The notes under the pieces were generated by a model. It worked only from the letters and a program-made list of their open reading frames with translations. It was not told where the DNA came from and did not search any database. A stretch of 64,000 bases of DNA. Source: Pleodorina starrii (taxonomy: Eukaryota > Chlorophyta > Chlorophyceae > Chlamydomonadales > Volvocaceae). The position numbers and the translations under genes were made by a program. Location: the NCBI GenBank assembly GCA_030267565.1, contig BRXU01000045.1:508501-572500 (forward strand). The letters run 5' to 3'. This document shows, piece by piece, positions 33,278 to 44,247 of the stretch; the first letter of the stretch is position 1; every line of letters starts with the position of its first letter.

Positions 33278-33961
33278 TCCCGCTGTGTTGGTGGGATGTC
33301 GGGGTGTGTTCGCCCCTTTAGGTCCCCGGTCCGGCTGGGAGCGTCGCTAGTTGCCATGGTAGCCCAGTATAATCGGGCTGGCTGGACAGACCCGCCGGTC
33401 TAAACGTCTGCAGTGTAAATGTGTCGAGAGGAATACATGGCCCGTCCACATCCTGCTGTCCCCCCAATTCAATTGCGGGATACCGTTTGCCACCTTGTAT
33501 CTGATCAAGTGATCATCGACCTGACATCCACCAATTCATTGGTATACGGTAGGTTACGGCAAGATTGACGGCAGCAGCGCTGAACCAGCAGCCACATACA
33601 GCCCCGGCAATCCATGGCTGGTCCAATGTGAACCTAAACCGGGTTTTTTTATTCATTCAGTGTAACGCTTCGGCGCTGTGCCTGTTGTCCTTCTTTGCGG
33701 CGGGCTCAGCGGTAATTTCCCGATCTTTGTACGACACTGGAAGAAATAGTGCAAGGTGGACACGCCCGGTAGCCTTGGCACGGCGACGGCGATGGTTCAT
33801 GCAGTGGTGGCCTTCTGTTACATTTCAAGATCGGGGTTTATGGGAGGATATAACATTGAATAGCATAGTGCTTCGCGTTCCGGACCCAGCGGTTCGGCGC
33901 AAGTATGGAAAGTAACTCCTTTGTCTGACCGGACGAATGATTCCTCTGCTGGCTCGGGTCC

Positions 33962-33979
33962 GGGCCGGGGCCCCGGCCC
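33962..33979. repeat. GC palindrome
   Basis: The 18-bp sequence GGGCCGGGGCCCCGGCCC is its own reverse complement and is followed by more GGCC/GGGG-rich sequence to about 34005. It lies at the junction between the two tandem segments. Coordinates are within a base or two. Confidence 0.6.
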
Positions 33980-34179
33980 GCGCCGGGGCGGGCCGGGGCC
34001 TGTGGCCGCTGCAGTTTCCTGCAGCAGCATGTGTCATACCCAGACACTCGAAGCCGAGTAAAAAATAAAAATAAGCATAGTAAGAAGTTTACAGTATTGA
34101 TATACACGTCGTTTTACAGATACGACAAATATTTCGCTTCCGGACAGCTGGAAATACTTTCTTAATTGAGGCCTTATCT

Positions 34180-34470
34180 TATGTTTAAATTGTGTTGCTT
34201 CACATGTTTCATGCTAACTTTTAGTCGGAGAGGCCCATGCTCGTTTGAGGGGCACCGCCAATCACGGAATGGCGTCACAAAACGAGTATCGGCGATCGCA
34301 CAGTTCAGAAGCAAGGCACTATATAAATCTCTTATGGGATGGGATTTATGAGAGTTGCCAACCGAACGGGCGCACTGCGCGGGCCTATGGATTGACGTAG
34401 TCGGCTTTCGTATTGACGAAATTGGCCCTTCGGATTGACATAGTTGTCCATAGAGTTGCTGTTATTTTGG
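34180..34470 (+). repeat. Dispersed repeat, copy A
   Basis: Matches 21610-21880 in the same orientation and 8646-8735 in reverse. It sits in the spacer between the two tandem haloperoxidase segments and is absent from the equivalent position left of unit 1. Confidence 0.75.
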
Positions 34471-34580
34471 TATATGGCCGAATGTCGCATATCTGTAAAC
34501 CGTGCAACGCTGCAAATTGTAACAGGAACGCGAGCTGACGTTTGGCTCGCTGTACGTATATGATTCGAGGTCGCTTGTAT

Positions 34581-34913
34581 TTAGCGACCAGGATAAATCA
34601 CTATCAATAATCCGCTTTCCTTTACAAGAAATTGGAGTATGCCCAGTTCGGTGCGGCGAAAGTCGCCAGCTGCATTATTGATGGTTCCGTCATCATTAAT
34701 CGCATAGATGTGACCGCGTAACGGATTAGCCGCCGAGGCCTTTTGGTAGTAAGCGATAACACCATTCCCAGAAGTACACCCGTGACACGATAGGGCGATC
34801 AGACAACAACCAGATGCAACCCCCGTGGTTGCCCCCAGCGCCAATGACATAATGGCTCTGCTGGCTGCAGTACCGTTCGTACCGCATCGATCCCGTATTA
34901 ATAGCCGACACAC
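34581..34913 (-). other. Conserved open frame upstream of haloperoxidase copy 3 (doubtful gene)
   Basis: Counterpart of 29556-29263: 110 codons, divergent from the haloperoxidase start about 65 bases away. Amino-acid changes are frequent relative to the other copy and the C-terminus is longer. Treat as promoter DNA unless transcripts show otherwise. Confidence 0.25.
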
Positions 34914-34978
34914 AACAACAGCATTACCACATCGGGACTTTGCACGGTCCTTAGACTAATTATCGAATTGCAGTTACA

Positions 34979-37837
34979 ATGGCGCCCCGCAGGCCCGGTA
35001 TTGCTGCTGTCGCAGCGTTCGTGTGTATCCTGGCGTTACTCCGCGCAAGCCAAGCTGCGGTCAGCAGCGTCGTTACGGAATGGATGGCAATCGCTCAAGA
35101 TACCGTCTTGGCTCTCGGCATCGAGCACCAGCAGGCGGCCCGGTTGTACGCGATGCTCGCGAGCGGTAAGACCAACATGCATGCTGGGTTAGTTTGGGCC
35201 AGGAGCCCTTCCTCTCCATCGCAGCTGAGTGGTGGCTATATAATATGAAATGTGGCCAGCGTGCTGTTGTTGCCTTGTCACTTGTCACGTCCCGCTACTT
35301 CACCCTGTTCAGCCGCCGCCGATATTTATTTCCGGCATGCCCGTAGACCTAACCGCCACGCTTTGCTTCGCCGGCCGTTTCGCGCAGCTCAATACGACGC
35401 CATCGTAGAGGCACAGAAGAGCACTCTTGGTGTATCAGAAACTGCCGCTGCTGGTAAGTGATCTCCGCTTTGAGGTAGCGGGTACGGTAGTAAATACAGT
35501 AAGCCTACAGCTACACCACTACACGCAGGCAACCGCATTTGTAACTTTGTTTTTTATTTTGCAAAGGATCTATAAATACATATTTTAATCAAGTCTGAGG
35601 TACCGGTTTCGTTGCTCGCTATTTATCCATCGATCGGAACACCCAATTGTCGCTGTCCTTCCTGCGCGCTGCCAACAGCACCTGTTCGGCCCGTTTACTT
35701 CTTCGTTACTTGCAGCCGTCGCTAGCCACGCCGTCCTGTCCACCGAATTCAACTGGCGCCAGAGCACCGTCTACGATCCCGTCCTGGCTGCCCAGCTGGC
35801 GACCGCGGAAGTGAGCGCGGGCCAGCTCCCCGTCATCAAGAACCTCGTGGCCAACTCCGTCCGGACCATCCTCTCCAAAAGGTACCGTACCAAATATCAC
35901 ATACCGGCACACCGCTGGGCACAATGCTTTCCAAGCTCACTGCCGAACGCCGCTGTTCGCTGCTACGGAGCCCCCAGAACACCATCGTACTACCGAACCT
36001 GTCCGCATTGTGTGCTTCATCGTGCGCGCCTGCGTGTGTTCATTCCGTGCCTTCATTTCCCGCCCTGACACCGCTGCAGGCTGGTCGACGGCAGCAGCGC
36101 CTTCGCCGACTTCAAGCCGGCCGACAGCTCCCCCGAGAACGTGGGCCGCTACCAGCTGACTCCGGGACAGGTGTGTGGGCGGGCAGGGTCGCATGGAAGG
36201 CGCAGGTCAGGCCGCTTCATCTCCGTTTCCCTCCCTCCCTCCCTGACCCGCCCTGACCCGCCCTCCCTCCCGCTTGCCCCGCAGGTCTCAGTGCACTACC
36301 CGCAGGTCGCCTCCGCCTCCGGCTTCTATCTGACCAGCAAGGATATCGACGCCTTCACCGCCAAGATGACCGCATTCAAGCTGGACGACCCGGAGTACGC
36401 GGCGCAGCTGCAGCAGGTACGGCAATACGAATACGACACAGCGGGTCTCTGCAGTACGGCGGTACTACTGCAGGGTTGCGGCTGCGGGGCCATGCGGGTT
36501 CTTGGGAAGAGCGGGAAGCGCGAGTGCGCTGGCGGCCCCAGGCTGCGGGCTGTCAAGCCTGGGGGCTGAAGCGCTGAACACGTTTTCATGCCGTCCATCG
36601 CGTGTTTAGTAATTGTCGTACGGACGTGCCGCACCTGCTGCAGACCTACTGGCTGGGCTCGGCGACCTCCCCAAACCGTACGGAGTACGACACCGGCTCG
36701 GCTCGCTTCTGGGCCCAGGGAGATGGTGAGTCTTCAAAGTCATTGTTGTACGAGGGCTGCCCCCCACAGGGCAACCAACTAGTCGCCCTTCGCGCGCTCG
36801 CTTCGCTCGGTCCCACTTCCGCCCCCTCTCTCCATTCCTTTCCCCGCCGCCCTCCGTCGAACCGTGTCCCTCCCTGGACCCGCATCGGGATGCACGCAGG
36901 CACCAGCACGCTGGCTGGCTTCTGGGTGAGCGCCGCCATCGCTTTGCTGCCCGAGTCCACACCGCTGCTGGTGCAGGCGAGATTCCTAAAACTGCTCACC
37001 ACCAGCTTCTGGGATACCTCCGTCGCATGGTGAGTTGTACGAGTGTATTCGTACAATGTACTACGACGTGCGTTAACGACATGCGGTCGTTACGTAACAG
37101 TGCGATGATGAGTCATGCACCTTCCTGCTCGGCCGTGGCATCCCTATCAATGTACCGTTGCATGCCATACCATCTCCTCAAAACCCTCACCAATCCCACC
37201 CGTCCCACCCATCGCACCCATCGCAGCTGGCGTATCAAGTTCCGGGAGCTGTTCTGGCGCCCAATCACCGCAATCAGGTCTGTACGTCCGTCGTTCCCCA
37301 GCCCATGGGTTTACTCTCGGTCCTCTCGGGCGCACCAGCGGTGATGGACGCCCGTGGCCCGTCGCCTCACACGTCCCGCCGCGCTGCGCTGCTCGCACTT
37401 CCGCCCCAACCCAAGACCCAAACCAAACCCATACGTCCCTCCCTGCGTCCCCGTTTCTCCATCTCGCGCTTTGTGCTTGCAGTACGGCCCACGGCGCCCG
37501 GCCCGCCGACCCCTCCTGGAGCCCCCTCCTGTCCACCCCCACCGACCCCGAGTACATCTCCAGCCACACGGCCACCACCGGAGCCGCGCTGTACCTCTTC
37601 GAGTCGCACTTTGGCGCCAACGTGCCCTTCTCCGCCGCCTCCCTCTCCGCCCCCGACCTGGGCACTCGCACCTGGCCCAGCTTCCGCCAGGCGGCGCTGG
37701 AGGTGGGCTGGAGCCGCGTGTTCGCGGGAGTACACCTCCGGAAGTCCAACGATGACGGAATGGCGCTGGGGGCGACCATCGCCAAGCGCATCCACTCGCG
37801 CTTCTTCAAGAGCTCCTCCCTGGAGGACGTGTTCTGA
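34979..37837 (+). CDS. Vanadium-haloperoxidase/PAP2-like secreted protein, copy 3
   Basis: Nine exons: 34979-35165, 35388-35453, 35716-35881, 36080-36170, 36285-36416, 36644-36725, 36900-37029, 37227-37277, 37483-37837. The total is 1,260 nt (419 residues), phase-compatible throughout. The signal peptide (…RASQA, cleavage near residue 26), K-x6-RP, SSH and SR-x5-H motifs are all intact at the same positions as in copies 1 and 2. It differs from copy 2 by few residues (for example AIAQD for NIAQD near the N-terminus). Introns are alignable with copy 2 along most of their length, so the pair is young. TGTAA at 38401-38405 is a candidate polyadenylation signal. Confidence 0.88.
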
Positions 37838-38052
37838 GCTGAGGATCTGAGGTGTTTGGGTTCTTCTTCTGAGGCTTTCTGAGGCTTTGATTTTTTGATT
37901 TGGAGGATGAATCCGAAGCGAGCCGTCGCAAAGTGCAGGTGTAAAGCTGCGCCGCGAAAGTGTCAAATAATAAGTATCCTTCGTTTTTTCACTTGTTTTC
38001 GCTTGTTTTCACTTGTTTCCACTTGTTTCCACTTGTTTTCATTTCGGCTGAT

Positions 38053-38323
38053 GGGGCTGATGCCTGATGGGGCACAGCACTTGGCGCACGAGGCGATGCT
38101 ACGATTGGCCGATTTGGACGAGCCGAGACGCTGTGCGGCTGTTCACTGTGCGGCTTTGCGCATGCTCTTCGCGCCCTGCCGTGCCGCGTTTGCTGGTTCC
38201 GAACTCGCGAATGAACTTGGGCCTGCCGCCATCGCTGCAGTGCCGCGGAGATCATGTGTGTTGATGGAATTTCGGGGTGGGTTCGCCCCTTTCGGTCCCC
38301 AGTCCGTCTGGGAGCGTCGCTAG
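38053..38323 (+). other. Open frame in the 3' flank of haloperoxidase copy 3
   Basis: Starts MGLMPDGAQHLAHEAMLRL and parallels 33077-33277. It carries a 15-bp in-frame duplication of the GCGGCT-containing word and runs on to a later stop. Function unknown; possibly 3' UTR. Confidence 0.3.
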
Positions 38324-38815
38324 TTGCCATGGTCGCCCAGTTTAATCGGGCTGGCTGGCCTTGAACCCCACGACAGGCCCGCTGGTCTCAACGTCTGCAG
38401 TGTAAATGTGTCGTTTGCCACCTTGTGTCTGATTATCGGCCTGACATCCACCAATTCATCGGTATACAGTGGGCTACGGCAAGACTGAACAGCAAGTAGG
38501 GCAGCAGGCAGCAGCGCTGAGCCCGCAGCCACGTACGGCTCCGGCATCCCTCTGCTGGGTCCAATGTGAACCAAAACCGGGTTTTTAAATTCAGTGTAGC
38601 GCTTCTGCGCTGTACCTGTTGTCGTTCTTTGCGGCGGGCTCAGCGGTAATTTCCCGATCTTTGTACGACACTGGAAATAGTAGTGCAAGGTGGACACGCC
38701 CGGTAGCCTTGGCACGGCGACGGCGATGGTTCATGCGGAGCCAGCCTTTTATGGCATTAAAGATCGGGGTCAGGGGAGGATAGATAAGTGGATAGCATGG
38801 TGCTTTGCGTCCCGT

Positions 38816-41800
38816 AGAAACTTAGAAACGTCAGAAGCTAGGACGAAAGTTCCGAGCTAGGCGCTGGAGGGTCAAAGAAAAGGCGGGCCCTGGTTCATTT
38901 TTGATCACCACGCGCCGACATCGCTAGCAGACAACGCAATGGTACGGCGCTTGCTTGGGCCTTTGCATGGGCAAATTCCTTGCGCGAGCACCCCTCCCCG
39001 GCAACTACGAACCGGAAACCGCGAAGCGGCATCGCGACCCGGCATTACGACCCCCAGACAGCCTCGAACGAACCACAGACGGCAGTCGCCCTGTCTGTAC
39101 TGCTGAGCGGCGAAGGACGCTCGTGGATTCAGGGCGCGGGCAAGTGGCGGGAATCATTTTGGCGATCCTCGCACGACGTTCCCTTCATGGCATGAATGAA
39201 GGCTCACCTTAAAATCAAAGTTGGCTCGTTCCTCGACTAATACATATCCTTTCGTGAAATGAAGCTTAGCGGCTTCTAGCGGCATCAATTGGGTTGCTCT
39301 GCGAACGCGAATGAATTTATTAGTTGTTGATATATGATCTGAGGCCTTTGTCCCAGTGGTCGTTTGGGATGAATGGGGCCGCGCTTGGGTGACCGTTAGG
39401 TTCGGTTGTTGAGGCATTGCTCGGAACGGACGCCGTCAAGGGAATCAGCCCCGCGTACGGAATGTTTCCTGCATCCCTACGACCAGGAGAATTGTGTTCA
39501 ACAAAACCAAAACAAGCTCCTTTGATGCTGCTGAGGTGAGGCTTGCTTTCATGCTTTGACTAGACCTGGCAACGGGAGGGCCGCCGACAAACACCGCCCT
39601 TTCAGTTGTCCTTCTTCATGTTTAATGCAATTATGAGAACCGTTTTTGTTTACAGTGAATGCTATTGTTATTCGTGTGGCATGCTTAAGCCTCGGTACTG
39701 AATGGCGCTAGGGGCCTGCTACTTTACTAATCATGTTTTGCCGGCTTAGCATACTACCTGTGCACTTTAAGCTCCAAGCGGACGATGGAAATTACGCATT
39801 TGTTTCCTTTCTTCCGGGACGGTTACATAACTTCCCACCAACTGAAAAGGCAATCGTATAGCTGTATTGCAAAACGTCCGCGCAGTACAACTTTACAGCC
39901 CATAAAGTTCTAACGCGGCGCACGTTCCTTGCACATTGCGACATGTAACAATCACATTTCGATATCTGAAACGCAGTTGAAGCCCCCAATTTCGTGTTGC
40001 GTTTGCTCCCCATCGGGGAGCCTGGGTTCGCCTTCCTTGGCGTCACCAAGAAGCCCCACGACAATGGCGCCTCATGCCGATATAAGGTAAGAGCGCATTG
40101 TCGTCTTGCGCTTCCGCCGTCTGTGGGGGCCGCGTTGCCCAAGCGGGCCATTGCCTACGTAGTCGGTGGTTCTTCAAGGTCGCCAACGCGGAGTAGTACC
40201 CGCTTCCGCGCAAGCTTTGCATCCCATTTATCAATTGCATTTAATTCGACGATGCGTTCATTGGCATATACCGTTGTCGCGTCGAGCGACATATGTGCAG
40301 CGAATCGCCTGCTTACCGTAAATGTTCCATCTTCGTTGTGCACGTCCGCAGCCCACGAATCGCTACCCCAGATACCGAAGAGGCACAAACATGAGGGCGC
40401 CCATATGGGAACCATGGACGGTCGGTTAAGGTAGGAACCGCAGCTGTTAGTTGTTGGTGGTCGTTACTAGACTACAGTGCGCTCCAGAGTCCAGAACCTC
40501 GGAAGGATACAGCCACCGGGCCAGCTGTTGGTTTGAAACACATAACGGACAATCGAAAACAACCCTGGTGCTGCAAGCTCACAATCCTCGCCATATTTCA
40601 GCACTCTGATCATTCCGGCCCGAAGGGCCTGATCGCTTGAGAGCGCGCCAAGAAGCCGACGCCTTGCCTGTTGCTTCCCCTTGCCTTTGTGCCACCCCCC
40701 CCCTTCGCCAGCCTCTGCGGGCCACGCCTTCCCGCCCAACCAGCCCGACCGGCGCCAGCATACGCCGCTGCACCTGGAGCAATGGCCACAATCCTGCAGT
40801 GGCCGCCCTGGAGTCGGCTGCTGGCATCCCTGGAGTTGGCTTCTGGCACGAGGGAGGTGCAGGCCGCGTGTGCCAGGAGCCAGCAAGGTCCCTCAAGTGA
40901 CGTAATGGTTCCCAGGTCGCGAGCCCGCGACAGCCCCGAGCGCTAGTCACAACCCGGCGAACCTGAGTGTGTTTGAGCGTGACGTTGGGTTGTAGACTGG
41001 GGCTAGGGGGAGTCAGGGAGGGTGCCGTCACGCCCCAGGACGGCTGCTGGGAGTGAACGAAGCGAAAGAAGATGAACTGTCCAAAATCAAGTGCTGCGTA
41101 TGGTCGCGGCGAGCCTTTTTCGTCCGTGCTCGCCCGTTGCCGCACGTTGTTGCGTGTCGCCTTGTGTGTGCAATCGGGCGCGCGGCGTGCAGGGCCGCCG
41201 ACGACTGCGCGTGCGCGAAACTGTGTCGCGCGTGGCCGCCCCTGTTGTGCGCAGCGGTGGTGCGCGCGCCTGAAGGGCACTGAAGCAATGCATACCGAGA
41301 CCGCTGGAGCGCAGCAGCGCATGGCGGTGGCGGCGGCGGCGGCGAGTGTCCGCGGTGCCTCCTTTCCGGCCGCGTCTTGTGCCTCTCCGGAGGCCGGGCG
41401 CGCATCGGGGTGCTTGGAAGTTGGTGCCGGAGTGCGGACGCGCCGCCATCCGCCCTGCGCTGCCGTCGCTTGGATACCGCGGTTGCAAGCCTGAATGAAC
41501 AAGAATGGAACCAAACCCTCAAGAACGTGTTCGTTGCCATGTTTGTTTTGATTTGGATGCCAAGCATTTCTCAAGTACGTACGATGGCCGCGGTGGGGTT
41601 GTGTGGTTCCCTGCGGCGGAGTCCGGATAGATAAAATAATATTGGTTTGTAGGGGACCCAGAGGACTTGTTGGTGTGTACCGCAGCGGCGGCCTTACCTG
41701 TTTTAGGAAAGTTGGAAATGGGTTCCTGACACCTGGTGTAATTGGTTGGTTGGTTGTTGTGGTGGTGGGCTCGAAGGCCCTAAGAACGTTAGGGCCAGCG

Positions 41801-43205
41801 GGTAAGCGGGCCTTGCAGACGCTGGCAACAACCTGAACCTGGCGTTGTGGTGCGGCACGCGGGGCACACCGCTACTGGACGGGGAGTCCTTGCCCACATG
41901 CGCACGCGCGCACCCATGCAACGCGAAGGGTACCTAAGCCGCCGTTTCCGTGTAACTGTGGGTCGTGCTGCGGAAGGCCCCGCGGTGAGGGTTGCGGTGA
42001 TGCACAGGGCGACTCAGCAGCTAATAATGAACCACAGAGGAGCTGGCTGAAAATAGCTACCGTACATACGGTAGTGCGACCCACGCACGACTCTGTGGGT
42101 CCAATTTGCAACAGGACATCTAAGCCAGGCCACTAACCAAGTCACCGGCAACGAAATTGCCTCGTCGGAAGGGAATAATCGAATAATCCCACGCTTCGAA
42201 ACAGCGGTTCGGCGTGAGGTTGAGTTGTGCGCACTGCAAAGCCCCACCACCCTGAGCGGTTCCATCCGACGTGGCTCCACTGCACAACGGTTCATTCCAC
42301 AGCCGCGGGGCGCCGTCATCGTAGAGCGCATCTGGCTGCACCTCCCCTGGAGCGCTCGACTGCAGCCCTGCACTACGCCCCTTCCTCCCTTGGGCGCTTT
42401 AAGCAAGCGCCCAAGGGAGGAAGAGGCGCATGAACCCGGCCCCCCGACTGACGACCAACATCCAATCACATTTTCATGCCGAGCTGGCGGCGGGCTGGGT
42501 TGGGATGGCAGTTGGGCGTAGCGCTGGAGCACAATGTATTTGTGCACCGGCGGGGTCTTCTGGTGGTGCCTCGGTGCGGGGCGGCTGTCTGTCTTCAATG
42601 GGTGGGGGAGCTTGAGGGTTGTTTTGGCGACGGCACCGAGTGCTTCTTGGTCCGTGGGCAGCAAGGCAGCAAGATCTGTCTGAAAGGCCGCGCACGGTGG
42701 CATGGGTGAGGCGCATGGGGAACGGCGCAGTAGAACCCACAACACCGCGGGCGGGATCTGGGGCGGGTGTTCTGGTGTCGTGATGACAGTAGTGGGAGGG
42801 ACCTCGGACGCCCTTGGACGCGGTTGAGAGCTAGCTGGGGCCCTTCGCTCCGCTGCACACTGTTTGTGTTGTGTTGTGTTCCTTGGTTCTTTTGCTTTTT
42901 TGTATGCATCAGCGCTGTTGTTGTCCCCTGTTAAAGGAATGCCCTGAAAGTACCGGTATTTGTGTGTGTGCGTGTGCGGCGGGTTGCGTGCAGACGGGGC
43001 CCATGCGCCCATCCATGAAGGGCAAGAAGAAGCGGTCGAGGGAAGCGGCAGGATGACTGCGGTGTGCGGTGTGCGAACTGAGGCGGGTCTGTGGCCTGTG
43101 GGTGTTGCCTCACGGGTGTAGTTTTGCCTGGCTTTTGCCTGCTCAGTGAGCGAATCGTTTTGAGAGTGGACCCAAGGGGGATTTTCTACAGGTGCGTATC
43201 GCACC
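38816..43205. other. Gene-poor region between haloperoxidase copy 3 and the MITE
   Basis: About 4.4 kb without a gene I can support. Candidate frames include 40415-40155 (-), which contains a natural-looking stretch (AAHMSLDATTVYANERIVEL) with no recognised family. Long minus-strand frames at 41574-40579 and 43204-42014 lack motifs or splice partners. A plus-strand stretch near 41490-41575 encodes a hydrophobic segment (FVAMFVLIWMPSIS) before a GTACGT donor-like site. A small or lineage-specific gene could be hidden here. Confidence 0.4.
42381..42423. repeat. Perfect 19-bp-arm hairpin
   Basis: CTTCCTCCCTTGGGCGCTT (42381-42399) and its exact reverse complement (42405-42423) are separated by the 5-base loop TAAGC. 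It would fold into a very stable stem in RNA or extrude in DNA. No gene context explains it. Confidence 0.9.
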
Positions 43206-43451
43206 CAGGGTGGCTATCTTAAGATATGAATATATATTCGGGAGAAAATTTTGGAAATCTGAAGATACTTTTGCCGTTCAAAAAGTTGAAGGTTTAGATA
43301 ATCCGGCCTCACAGGTGGGCATGATATCTCCCGGGGCCGTGTTTAGCCGGGAAAATCCCCTCCTAGACAGATCCTGACAGATATTCTCAGCGCTTCTGAG
43401 CCAGGAGTATCTCCGGCCGTAGATACTCAGCAAAATAAGATAGCCACCCTG
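43206..43451 (+). mobile_element. hAT-like MITE, copy 2
   Basis: 246 bp, same 16-bp terminal inverted repeats as the copy at 31977-32222 and almost the same interior. It is flanked by a different 8-bp target-site duplication, ATCGCACC (43198-43205 and 43452-43459). The different flanks prove two independent insertions. Confidence 0.93.
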
Positions 43452-43459
43452 ATCGCACC

Positions 43460-44247
43460 TGATGCTCTGGTCGCGGCCGAAGTCCACAGTTGGCGCTGGG
43501 CATATGGAAACGTCATAGCAGGGATGTGGGCTTGCTGGGACGGCATCGGACAGCCGGGGCACCGGCCAAGCGGAGCAGCAACCAAGCGGAGATCCAGAGG
43601 GGACACAGGAGGCCCAAGACGTTTGAAGTTTTGGGGATTTTAACTTACTCCCAGGCGGTACAGATGGTACCAAGCGGTACTATCTGTAGCGACCTTCCGG
43701 GGCGGTCACTGGTGACTGACTGACGAGGACTGACGTGCCGTTTGTCCTCGCACCTTTACCGGTGTTGGCCACGACAGCCTGCCCGGCCTGGGTTTGGAGT
43801 AGTTATGTTATAACAGAGCGGCATGAAGCGGTTCCCAGGCGAGTGCTGATTCGGTCCCTGGACAGCGCCTGGACCGGCTGATAACCTCGGTCCACCCCGC
43901 AGCCATCGACGGAAGCCTGTGAGGAGTCTCGGAGCGCGGGCAGGCTATCCAGGCGTGTGGCTTTCATGTCCCAGGGAAGCGGGAAGGAAAGAGGTGGTCT
44001 GACTACCTCAACGGCCGCCGTACGGAATCCGGATCAGAGAATTAAATTGGCACGGAGCAAGCTCCGGAAAACAACACTTTTTCCATAGATGACCAGCTTA
44101 CCTCTTTAAATAACTTCTTGGGCCTTCTGCTCACGCCAAGCCTTGCGGAGGCCGCTTCCTTGGGATCTTACAAGTTGGGCATTATGCCATCGCATACAGG
44201 CGCAGGAATCCTTGAGAGTACGTGTGAATGATACAAGGGGCCAAAAA
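43460..44247. other. Upstream region of the ankyrin-repeat gene
   Basis: Intergenic DNA that should hold the promoter and 5' UTR of the gene starting at 44248. I see no TATA box that I would defend and no further gene. Confidence 0.4.

Larger units (their letters stand above)
29139..33890 (+). repeat. Tandem segmental duplication, unit 1 (carries haloperoxidase copy 2)
   Basis: Left boundary GTAACGCTGCAAA matches 34501 onward; right boundary near the AGCATAGTGCTTCGCGT block matches about 38790-38815. Introns, upstream sequence and about 1 kb of 3' flank are shared with unit 2, so the whole segment and not only the coding sequence was duplicated. It is longer than unit 2 partly because of the MITE at 31977-32222. 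Confidence 0.85.
34501..38815 (+). repeat. Tandem segmental duplication, unit 2 (carries haloperoxidase copy 3)
   Basis: Second unit of the segmental duplication, same orientation, about 5.36 kb downstream of unit 1. Introns and flanks match unit 1, with small indels and without the MITE. Confidence 0.85.

Noticed and set aside
40579..41574. 331-codon minus-strand open frame
   Set aside because: No recognisable motif, proline/arginine-rich composition typical of GC-rich noncoding DNA, and no splice-compatible neighbours.
42014..43204. 396-codon minus-strand open frame
   Set aside because: Long, but without any domain or repeat; it crosses the perfect hairpin and simple repeats, so chance openness is more likely. 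A transcript would change this view.
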